Assembly (NCBI GenBank): GCA_902702965.1
Contig: CACRXP010000747.1
Span: 167,476 to 231,475, forward strand
DNA: 64,000 bases
Direction of reading: 5' to 3'
DNA from: Spirometra erinaceieuropaei
Taxonomy: Eukaryota > Platyhelminthes > Cestoda > Diphyllobothriidea > Diphyllobothriidae
Both the position numbers and the translations under genes were made by a program. The notes under the pieces are model-generated. The model made no database searches. It was not told the origin of the DNA and saw nothing but the letters and a program-made list of their open reading frames with translations. Shown here in pieces: positions 55,201-64,000 of the stretch. The first letter of the stretch is position 1. Each line of letters opens with the position of its first letter.

Positions 55201-57470
55201 CAACATATTGAGAGTTTGAGTCTGTGGAAAATTCGAACTGTGGGGGGTGCTTGAAAATTACACAACTGTCTAAAAAACCGACAACCGGCACCTAGCATAC
55301 ACCCAAATTGATCAACTCGCAGTAACTTCAACCTCCGGCCGAAATCGAAGTTCTCCAAGTCCGCAAAAGACTTTATATTCATGATGCCAAAAATATCGAA
55401 CGCCAAACTTGAATCCGTGTATTTGATTTCTCGTTTGTTCGAAGTGTTGCTATTATTTTGTCCCCAAACTTAGGTTTTTAACCTTAAAAAAATCTCAGCT
55501 CGCGCTCTAACTACCAAACAGACACCCAAATAACTGCAGTCAAAGTCCAGCCGAAAAGGATGAGTTTGCGTTAGGTTTTTCCTGCATTCTAAAGAAACCG
55601 GTAACGCACAAGAGGTGGTGTAATAGACATATTCTATTCTACACGTTATGGCCACTAAAAGTAAGTGGTGTTGTCCGTGAAAATGAGGTTTCAGAACTAA
55701 AAATTGGCATCCGGTCACGAACCTGAATAGACACTTACCGGCGGGGGCCGTGGTCTGCTTTTTGATAGTGTTTATCTGCCTAGGTGTCCAAAATAATCGT
55801 CCTAGTTAGGGAAACCGTGGCTCCACTGTTAAAAAGAGCTTTTTTATGTGACCGTCATTTGTAACTGATATATAAAAGGCTGAGTTATTGAGAGAAACCG
55901 TTGAATAAACATGAACGGAGTGAATATTCGGTTAGTTGTCGCCATTGAGGTGCTGCGATTTAATTTTTCTATCCGGCTGTTTCTTTTAGGCCTGCATGAT
56001 GGGTTTTCCAATATTTCGTGACATGCACAGTATTTGCTCCCATGATTTAAGTTATAAGGACGGCGATGTAACCTATCGTGACCACATGTACCTATGCGTT
56101 TACGTAAGTCTGGCACACCTACTGGCATCACTCATTGAGGTCGACTGTTGCACTCGTGCTTCGCCTGTAGGATGCAAGAAGCTCGTCTGACAACGTCTTT
56201 AAAGTTGTCAGGCGAAAATTTACTGTGAACAGGAGAATGCTTTTGAGTATAAACCACGTTTAAAATGGTAAAGGACCATCTGCTTTCTATCCAACATGGA
56301 CAACCCCGCATATGCATGTCGAGTAATGCTCGCCAAGGCATCGGTAAATTGGCTTAGTATTTCAGAATACTAGTTTCGTTCATGAAAAGACGTATTTAGA
56401 ACAGGTTCTGTAATTGTTCACAAAACACTTCAAATAGCGAAGAACCGAAGAGGCCGGTGTCGAGTTCCTTGTCCATTTGGTAATGCGCTTAGTATTTGAC
56501 AGAACGACTGCGTATCAAAGGTAGCATGTCGCTGAGACAAGATGTGAGCAAAAGCCACATGTCGGCGAAAGCTCTCGGCCTCTGTACCTAGGCATGACTT
56601 AACTAAAGCCAAGTCAGAAGGCATTACTAGCCATTCGTCACCCATCGTTATTGATAAGCGGCTAGGTCTGTCCGCACTGTATAACTGCAACGATTGTGAC
56701 TACAGTTTGACACTAGGCTCGCAATTCTCGGAAAATTGTTCGACAGCTGTCGACAGCTGAAGTCCATAGGAACATCTCCGATGTTCCCACTGAGGAAAGC
56801 AAACGTCTTAACTCATTTGTTCACCTAGTCGCTAGTAAATTCAATGATGGACAAAAAAGAGCTTACAACTTCTTGTTGAATAATGCTCCTCGATGTTCAC
56901 TGTTAACTGGTGTTTCGGTCGACTTCCTGTACTCGTGTGGATTCAACGGGGTTCAAAATTTTAAGTATTCCGAGCTACGGAGTTTTTGTCTCTGCATCAG
57001 TGTTGAGAGTACGCCGGTCTAAAATAATTCACACGTAGATTGCCTATTCTCTAATTTCCGAATTATCTACTCGGAAGTCGCGATTCTTTGACGCCAAAGG
57101 CTGATTAGCAGGACGCGGACTTCAGCCATTTCTCGCTTCTGCTGTTTGTGAGCCAAGAAACCGGCTTGTCCTCCCATCGAAACATCGGGAGCAACTCCCG
57201 CATAGGCTGATTTACTCTTCCAGTCTTATTTGTTGAATGTATCATATTTCGAACTAACTCGATAGAGTCCTTGAACTAAACAGCTGATTCCTGTATTTGC
57301 TCGACGATCCTCTTTAACACGAAAATACTCACTTTATACAGTGACTCCCAACGACCAGAACGACTCCAAAGGCTTTCCGTCTCACATATAAGGCAAAAAT
57401 CTCACCTGATCGCTTTTCTTTGTTCAATATACTAAAGTAGCACAAAGTAACGCACTCCGAAATAGTAAAG
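49201..57470. other. Long non-coding stretch, almost nothing recognised
   Basis: Over 8 kb of moderately AT-rich DNA without a recognisable domain. An (ATT)n microsatellite sits at about 52731-52762. Similar blocks at about 51925-51985 and 52275-52330 may be old duplicates. A 12-base perfect palindrome, CGACAGCTGTCG, lies at 56741-56752. No exon of the RhoGEF gene could be identified. Confidence 0.35.
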
Positions 57471-57560
57471 AAGGGTGCGCACTGCGAGGTCGAACCCGGG
57501 ACCACGCTGGCGCAAGATTGCGACGCAGACCCCCGCGCTACCTCCGCACGCCTACGCGAG
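57471..57560 (-). repeat. tRNA-like sequence (SINE head or tRNA pseudogene)
   Basis: The minus strand reads GGAGGTAGCGCGGGGGTCTG (D-arm and A-box-like) and later GGTCCCGGGTTCGACCTCGC (T-arm-like, with the GGTTCGACC B box). The T stem does not pair well, so it is not an intact tRNA. It lies just upstream of the LINE open frame at 57606. Confidence 0.45.
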
Positions 57561-57605
57561 CGCTCTAAAAACCTTACAAATTGGTTACGACCGACGCATG
57601 CGGGA

Positions 57606-58178
57606 ACCTATTGCTGCGGATGTCAAACTCTAGTCTCCAAGTTAAATCACCTAGAGGAAGAGGTTAGAAACCTTAAGAATTTTATCCAGCAGGCATTAAT
57701 GGCAGAGGATAAGTTGACAGCATCTACGCACAGGGTAACGAGGAGTAGAGCGCGAGACACCCTGCATAAGCAGTCTCAGACCCCAGCTATCAGTGGTGAC
57801 GTGAAACCTCTGAAATCACTAAGGGGTGAGAAAAAGACGACAGGAAAGACTATGGAGAAAGGTTGCAAAAATCCGAGGGCGAAGGTGTCAGATTCGCCAG
57901 AAAGGAAACTGAGGTCCGAGCATGAAAATGATAAAGATGGACCGACGAAAGAGAAAAACAGTCCCCAGACAGTATGCGCACCTCCTGAGCCTAGTGTGAG
58001 GGGAACGTCGACCAACACAAGACCGAATAAAAATGAACCCAATGTGGGAGACGAAGCATATATTCGCACGCATATTCATGCAAGTAGCATTGAAGTCCAA
58101 ATTTGGGAAGCTCTATCATCGGTTAGACCAATTATTCAACAAAACTCGCCGGATGGCGGTTCTGTGGACAGATCATAA
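57606..58178 (+). pseudogene. LINE ORF1-like protein (partial)
   Basis: The open frame starts upstream of the first ATG (57699) and reads TYCCGCQTLVSKLNHLEEEV then RNLKNFIQQALMAED. It is a CCxC-type cysteine cluster followed by a leucine/glutamate-rich coiled coil, as seen in ORF1 proteins of CR1-like LINEs. The rest (57720-58178) is highly charged and basic (Lys/Arg/Ser/Pro), fitting RNA binding. No start codon was found for the whole frame, so it is probably truncated or shifted at its 5' side. Confidence 0.6.
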
Positions 58179-58586
58179 TGCATAGTCGTCCATGGACTTC
58201 GTGAATCAACCAACGATAACACAAGATGTAGGATAAATGATAATATCATGACCTCGCAAGAGTGTCTGGGTAACATAATAGAAGAAAGTGAGGCCATTAA
58301 GATTCCGAAACAGTTCCGACTAAACAGCAAAGATAGCGCGAACTCCCAAAAGCTGAAACCGAGGTCTTTAAAGACAGTTGTAGAAAGTAAAGTCCAGAGG
58401 ATGTTCTACTTGAACGAACAGTAGGGGGGATCCCTGGTCATAGAGGTCTTTTTTCAACCGGATTATTCAGTACAAGACAGAATGCAATGGAGGGTGCTGA
58501 AGGCATAGCTGGTGACCTTGAAAAAAAGGAGATAAGGGACTAGTAATATTGAACTGTGTGACTGTTCGACGACAAAAACTCCTCCT

Positions 58587-59280
58587 GTGGATGACGCCTG
58601 TCATACTGACGAAGGCCACACGGCCAAGCAACTAATTCGACGCAACAACCTCCATAAAATTAAGTTCTTCTACGGAAATGTACAAAGTCTATTGAACAAC
58701 CTCGATGAACTGAAGATATTTGTGGCCGAACTATGTCCTGATGTCATTGCATTAACTGAAACGTGGCTAACTCCAGATGTCAAAGACCCCCAAATACAGT
58801 TAGATGGTTGTCAAATGCTAAGACGAGACCGAACCAAAAAGCGAGGTGGCGGAGTTGCCCTATATATCAACAATGTGGTCGAATATAACCCTGTTGAAGA
58901 ATGTGTAAATGAGCATGATCTGGAGATACTGCAGTGTCATTTGCTGGCCTTAAAGCCGAAAACGTTACTGTCGACGTTGCATATAGGCTTCCAAATCAAC
59001 CTGCCGACGAGGATCAATAGTTTATCACTCGACTCCGTGAGGACAGTCGAAAGCAAAAGATTATATTGTAGGAGATTTCAGTGCTCCGCGGATTAATTTG
59101 TTTCAACATATACGAAATGTGACTCGGATACGTGAAAGTCAGAGGGCTAGTTGCATAGACCTGTCTACCAAGAACGAGGAAAGCGTTTATGAAATAAATG
59201 TACGCCCGCCACTAAGTTCTTGTGATCACATGACATTAATATGGGAGTCGACACTCGTAGCTGTCCCCCAACGAGGCTCA
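58587..59280 (+). pseudogene. LINE AP-like endonuclease domain
   Basis: KIKFFYGNVQSLLNNLDELK carries the N-terminal Asn motif. LCPDVIALTETWLTPDV holds the catalytic Glu motif (ETW), and KKRGGGVALYINNVVEYN follows. After a frameshift the frame gives DYIVGDFSAPRIN (GDF motif), SCIDLSTKNEES and SSCDHMTLIWE (the terminal SDH motif, here CDH). The motif order is that of the exonuclease-endonuclease-phosphatase fold used by CR1, jockey and L2 elements. Confidence 0.8.
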
Positions 59281-60700
59281 ATGTCGTTAAGAAATGTCTG
59301 GCGGGGTAACTTTGAGGCAATGAAATCAGAGATTGGACACGCACTATGGACGGAAGCATTACGAGGAGATGTCAACGAAAGCTGGACAACCTTCGAATTA
59401 ACTATGAGAGACTTGACTGAACGACACTGTCCCCTAAAGGAACATCCAACCGGAAACAAACCAAAATGGTTGACAACATCCGTTAAGAAGGAAATCCAAA
59501 AGAAGCAGGTTGTGGAAAATCTTCTTACAAACAGGGAGCCCAGAAAAACTTCTGGAATTCAGACAACAACGAACCATATGCAAAAGACTTATCCGAGAAG
59601 TACGAGCTTCTTATGAACTGAAGCTCCTGGAAGAGGCGCAGCAAAAACCTAAATCAATCTATTTATTTATCAGAAGCAATACGATAAGCCGTGAACATCT
59701 GGCAACCTTAAATGGCAAAAACAACCAAATTGTGAGCGATGGCTTTCCAAAAGCCGAGCTTCTTTCCTAGTTTTTCCAAAGCGTCTATACCACGGAACCA
59801 CCCCTTCAGTCCTGTTCTCGTCCACAGCTCGCCAACCAACCACTTATAAGCACAGTATTTTCATACTGCAGTTAGTTTTAACAGAGTTAAATAAGAGGGC
59901 TCCGGTCAAGTCACCTGGACCAGATGAGATCTCAGGTGTACTCCTAACTCAGTTAGCTAAAGAATTAGCAGAACCACTCTGTATGCTCTTCCAAAAATCG
60001 CTGGAAGCTGGCAAACTGCCTGACACATGAAAGTTGACAAACGTCGTACCTATCCACAAGGGTGGATCACGGCTATTTCCCACGAACTACCGGCCGTTGA
60101 GTCCGACATGCATTTGCTCCAAACTGATGGAAAAGTTTGTTAAAAAATCAATTACATCACTCGATACATTCCGCTGTCAAATCACTTCAGTTCGACATGG
60201 CTTCTGCGAAAAGATGTCCTGCCTCACAAACCTGTTTACGTCACTCGAACACTGGTCAAAGGCCATGGATGAAGAACATCCGGTAGACGTCACTTACTTC
60301 GACTTCAGCAAGGCGTTCGATTGCGTCCCACATAAGCGCCTCATTCAAAAGTTGTCAGAAGTAGGGATAAGGGGAACTCTTCTGAACTGGATTCAAGACT
60401 TCCTAAACGGTCGACGACCAAAAGTCACTGAGGGTGGATACTGCTCAGAATGGGCATCTGTTACAAGTGGAGTTCCACGGAGGTCAGTTCTTGGGTCTCT
60501 CCTATTCATTATCTATGTAAATGATCTAGTATGGAAAGTTAAATCGAACATGGCGCTCTTTGCAGACGATCTTAAACTTTAGAGAGTGATAAAAGATGAA
60601 GATGACGTTAAGATGTTGCGTGAGGACGTAGGGAATTTGCACGCATGGAGAGAAAAGTGGTGCATGAAATTCAACGTCAAAAAATGTGCAGTAATGCACG
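59281..60700 (+). pseudogene. LINE reverse transcriptase domain
   Basis: The pre-RT region includes WTTFELTMRDLTERHCP and NKPKWLTTSVKKEIQKKQ. A frameshift leads to ASYELKLLEEAQQKPKSIY. The RT core (59874-60700) has KSPGPDEISGVLLTQLAKEL, NVVPIHKGG, TYFDFSKAFDCVPH (motif A), SGVPRRSVLGSLLFIIYVND (motif B) and ALFADDLKL (catalytic FADD, motif C). TGA at 60028-60030 and TAG at 60580-60582 sit where Trp is usual (PDTW-KLTNVVPI; LKLW-RV), so both look like TGG to stop changes. The catalytic aspartates are intact. Confidence 0.85.
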
Positions 60701-61074
60701 TTGTTTAAGCGAGGCGAAGAACAAACTTACCCTCACAACATTATCTCCTGGACAATCAACCACTTAAAGCAGTAGATGGACAAAAAGATCTCGGTGTATT
60801 CATTAAAGACTATCTAAGCGTCACCACGCAGTGTTCTAAAGTTGCAGCGCGGACAACGTCAGTCATAATCGCGATAAGCATAACGTTTATTAACTTGAAT
60901 ACAGATGTCTTTGGCAAAGTATGTAGGACATTTGTGCGGCCGCACCTGGAATATGCGGTACAGTCTTGGTGGCCGTGTCTTCGGAAGGATATATATCCTT
61001 GAAGGTGTAAAACGGCGTGCTACAAAGGCTGTTCATGACCTCAAAATTTAACGTAGGAGCAGTGCCCGACGGCC

Positions 61075-61398
61075 TTGAACCTCTATCCCCTCCACTACAG
61101 GCAGGACAGATGTGACCTCATAGCAACGTTCCAGTTGCTAAAACTGCTTAACCTGGATGTTGACCGGGAAGCGTTTTTTGAAATGGCACCCAAGTCTAAT
61201 CACAGACGACACGACCACCGGCTTAAAAAAGAACTGTGCCACACAAATCAACGTTCCTCCTTTTTCTCAAAGAGGGTCATTCGCCAATGGAACTCTTTAC
61301 CGGAGTATGTTGTTGAGTCCCCTACCGTAAGCGTGTTCAAGAGACAACTGGATGCTCACCTGCTGAAAGGCGACCCGAGATGCCGAAGCCTGATCTAA
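61075..61398 (+). pseudogene. LINE C-terminal region after the RT
   Basis: It reads CDLIATFQLLKLLNLDVDRE and later RSSFFSKRVIRQWNSLPEYV then SPTVSVFKRQLDAHLLKGD. FFS.RV...WNSLP..VV followed by a short helix and stop is the usual C terminus of CR1-like proteins. The preceding stretch 60780-61000 in another frame has KDLGVFIKDYLSVTTQC and RPHLEYAVQSWWPCLRKD. Confidence 0.8.
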
Positions 61399-61440
61399 CG
61401 GATTACTGAAATAACGATACATATACTACTAACATTATTT

Positions 61441-61979
61441 CAACAGATCCTTTTTTATGCGTCAAACTTGACCCATCTGGAAATTTTCACAGTCCGAATG
61501 CGGTGAACAAAGTTTTTCGCAGTTATTTCGCGAATACCATACCCCTTTTATATTTATGTTCCATTAGTAGATTTATGTATTCTCCTTACTAAAACTGTAA
61601 GCAAAATTTTTGCAATTCAACTATTTTCCCCTACAACTGTACGGTCTAAATGGCGTTTTCAGAGCTTCTGTAGTTTATTCCAAATATACTGACTGATACT
61701 GACTGAACTACAAAATACCTGATTCCAAACTCTCGTCTTCCCTTAGCAGAAATCCGCTCGTCTTAGCTAAGTCATTTTCACTAATCGATGTTGATTCAAT
61801 CTTTGCCCATTGAGATCGTGTTGCTGTGTATCCGGAGAACGCACAATTTTTCCTGTGTCACGAACTTACTCCCAAGGAGCGTAGAATTTGGTCCCTTTTC
61901 TCACGTAAACCCTGATCGTCCCAGTCAAATGTTCACCAACACGGTCATACTACAAGCCGTGTGGATTTAGCCAGTCCTG
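61441..61979. other. Non-coding spacer between two LINEs
   Basis: AT-rich sequence with no recognisable content apart from a short CTGA direct repeat near 61690-61708. Confidence 0.4.
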
Positions 61980-62860
61980 CTCCCGAGAGATCTGGCTTCC
62001 TCCTCCCCCTTACATCTCTCTCTCTCTCTCTCACTCAGGCCATATAACGCCTTCGTCTGTCTTCAAACTAACGACAGCCCCAGTTGCCGTCCCTAGTCCT
62101 CGGGATAGCCACCCTAGGACGCACGAAAATCAGTCTTTGTCAGCTGGACCGATAGCTTCCCCACTTCAACAGGGTCTCCCGAGTTCTACATTCAAGCCAC
62201 CTGTGGCATGGCGCCAGAACGACGTGATCCAAAAGTGGAATCCGATTCTGACCCAAAAGAAAGGTAGCATTCACTGGCATACAGCCTCGTCGTAGATCTA
62301 CTAAGCCTCTGCAGCTGAACTTGTCTATAAACCCCGTAGCTCCAATTATACCACAAATAGTTTTCTGTCCCACATGCCGACTAATTACCGAAGCCATACT
62401 ATCTATCCTTACTTGCTATGATAGGAACCCCACGGGTCTTGAATAAAAATTATTATTATCCTGTCAATAGTTCGCACACAAATCGCCCACAGTCACTCAT
62501 CCCCAAGCAAAGTTTAGGCTTTCCACCAGTCAAGGCCAACTGCTCTCGCGTACATAAGTCAATGGAATTCTCATGCAAATGTTCGTACGGGGTCGGTTAA
62601 CTCATCCAATCCTCAGTTTCATTTCGGCGGGAATAAGTTACAGAATCCCGTCTGTGGATTTCCAGTAGAAAATCAGCCAGCTAACGGTAGTACTCAGTTT
62701 CCCTGCCTGAAATTCCCTCCCCCAAATCTTACTCCTCCTTATCCAGATAAGGGTTTTTCGATGTCGTAACATTTTTGCAGAACCGGACAGGTGCATCCGG
62801 ACCATACGTTCCGTGGACAGCCAAGCACTGACGACGTAGCTCACCTCCCTCAGAAACAAA
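61980..62860 (+). pseudogene. Probable ORF1 region of a second LINE, decayed
   Basis: After a CT microsatellite (62012-62033), frames with Pro/Ser/Gln-rich content (SAGPIASPLQQGLPSSTFK and others) run up to the endonuclease at 62873 and share its strand, with several stops. No Cys cluster or coiled coil was identified, so the assignment rests on position. Confidence 0.4.
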
Positions 62861-62872
62861 CAGTCCTCCCTC

Positions 62873-63530
62873 TTAAACTTTTTGTTCTTAATGCCGGATC
62901 CTTGCTAAATAAGAAGTCTTTGCTCCAGGCTCTAGTGTCCGTCCATTACCATTTTAATAACTAAGAGATAGGCAACAACTTCCGTAACTAACCCTGAATT
63001 CTCTCTTACAGGCTACACTTGCATGCGCAATGATCGTCCAGACAGTCGTGGTGGGGGGTGCACCTACGTTAAGCATGCACTTTCATCTTTTCCGTTGGAC
63101 GTCCCGCGTTTCTCCGCGGTAGAGTGCATCTGCTGGCTCCTAATTGCTTTAAAAATAAGTTCTCATTACTCATCGGCTGTATCCAGCGTCCATCTAACGT
63201 CAGTGTTGATTTTGATCGTTGCCTTTCACAGATATTTCATGCTGCGGCCGAATTAAGCTTCAAGTATCAAGTGATTGCAAGTGACTTCAATCTTCCTGAA
63301 GCCCGCTGGTCTTCGCAGTCCGGCCCCAAAAGTTTGAAGATTCACTTGAGGCTGTGAATGTTGGCATGTGGAGTCAGGTTTTCAGTTTTGCCACCCGAGG
63401 ATCAAGTATACTTGACCGAATTTTTCGTAGAGTTTGCATGTTCTTTTTAGTGTCATCCTTAGGCCACTCGGGAGCTCGGACCATGACATAGTTGTTTCTA
63501 TGATATAGCACGAGGCTGATAACATTTCGT
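62873..63530 (+). pseudogene. AP-like endonuclease of a second CR1-like LINE
   Basis: LKLFVLNAGSLLNKKSLLQA (motif with Asn), then GYTCMRNDRPDSRGGGCTYV, LIGCIQRPSNVSVDFDRCL, YQVIASDFNLPEARW (GDFN-type motif, here SDFN), SFATRGSSILDRIF and LGSSDHDIVVSMI (the SDH motif) occur in order through at least two frameshifts. The catalytic His and Asp of SDH are kept. It belongs to the same broad group as the LINE at 57561 but is clearly a different family by sequence. Confidence 0.8.
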
Positions 63531-64000
63531 CTTCAAAGTATAGCTTCTTCTTCGATTCTCTATCAGCCCGTTCGGCCGAATTATTGACATGCCTTAGTTC
63601 CTACGAATGGACTGATTTCTTCCTAGGTTCGGACGTAAATATTTGTACTGCTAGACCGTACGATATTTTGGATCCGCCTTTTTCTCGTTCTGTTCCTTGC
63701 AAAAAAAACAGTTAATGTCGGGAATGAGGTTTTCCTCCCCTTACCCTTTTGCCATAGTTTGAACACACTTTCACTTCGATTTCATCTTAAGAAGTACGTT
63801 TCCGTTCTGCCCTCGATTTTAAATATTTATGAGCGAGCAAAGAAACAGTCGCACACGTTTCGAAATTCAGTTTCCATCCTTTGATCTGCGAGAGGTTCGC
63901 TTTCTTTGTATTTGCAGTCCTCTGGTCGCTCTTACCACCTGCCGTTAGCAAGATTCGGATTTTACCAAGCATCATCCTCGTCTCCACAAACTTACAACGG
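63531..64000 (+). pseudogene. Linker between endonuclease and RT of the second LINE, cut by the window edge
   Basis: ADNISSSKYSFFFDSLSARS, AELLTCLSSYEWTDFFLGSD and ICTARPYDILDPPFSRSVP follow the SDH motif, as in CR1-like elements where a DW..FF motif precedes a P-K region. A stop occurs at 63714 and the later part is frameshifted. The reverse transcriptase should lie beyond 64000. Confidence 0.65.

Larger units (their letters stand above)
57561..61440 (+). mobile_element. CR1-like LINE, nearly complete but inactive
   Basis: In order on the plus strand: an ORF1-like frame, an AP-type endonuclease, a reverse transcriptase and a C-terminal domain, all in the expected order over 3.9 kb. Frameshifts separate the parts and several Trp codons are now stops. 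A non-LTR element of this type nicks DNA with its endonuclease and copies its RNA at the nick. The 5' border is uncertain. The 3' end lies after the stop at 61398, near the ATTACTGAAATAACGATA stretch. Confidence 0.85.

Noticed and set aside
56741..56752. Perfect 12-base palindrome CGACAGCTGTCG as an operator
   Set aside because: It is isolated, short and without a nearby gene; expected by chance in 64 kb of DNA at low frequency.
57471..57560. Functional tRNA gene on the minus strand
   Set aside because: The T stem and anticodon arm do not form a regular cloverleaf; only the A- and B-box-like parts are convincing.

Overview
The window looks like a large, repeat-rich invertebrate genome, most probably a flatworm and probably a tapeworm of the diphyllobothriidean type. 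This is inferred from one animal-type multi-exon gene with introns over 10 kb, the overall composition, and a mix of RTE-like, CR1-like and Penelope-like retroelement remnants plus many SINE-like repeats. There are two assembly gaps (13036-13409 and 41153-41538). No bacterial-style genes, operons, CRISPR arrays or rRNA genes were seen.

Only one host gene can be supported: a plus-strand Dbl-family RhoGEF, most like the Trio/Kalirin/Dbl group. Three exons are visible, at 2525-3525 (DH domain), 13935-14552 (first part of the PH domain) and 27882-28173 (end of the PH domain). Both visible junctions are phase 0 with GT/AG borders, and the joined frame reads through the DH-PH module without a stop. 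The 5' exons lie before the window. The next exon would start in phase 1 and was not found in the remaining 36 kb.

The rest is intron or intergenic DNA filled with repeats. From 5.6 to 10.7 kb lie tRNA-derived SINEs, an RTE-like reverse transcriptase remnant on the minus strand and GC-rich simple sequence. At 12.5-14.0 kb a 570-bp segment, including the start of the PH exon, is present on both sides of a gap, almost certainly because two overlapping contig ends were not merged. From 14.9 to 25.7 kb there are copies of a SINE-like repeat (here family B), a TA-flanked long-inverted-repeat element, a Penelope-like endonuclease remnant inside an inverted repeat, a Ty3/gypsy integrase remnant and another RTE-like piece. 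From 26.6 to 33.2 kb there are foldback elements carrying hammerhead-ribozyme-like motifs, nested SINEs and an inverted-repeat element containing telomere-like TTAGGG units. From 35.3 to 47.4 kb there are four more long-inverted-repeat elements. From 57.5 kb to the end lie two successive decayed CR1-like LINEs on the plus strand; the second runs off the window.

The most interesting signal is the pair of foldback elements at 26.6-26.96 kb and 28.25-28.45 kb. Each arm carries a hammerhead-like core (CTGATGA, a short hairpin, GAAA, then GTC). The best arm also has a paired stem I and a minimal ACGT-like stem III, as known for ribozymes of Penelope-like elements. In both foldbacks one arm lacks about 15-17 nt starting exactly at the predicted cleavage site.
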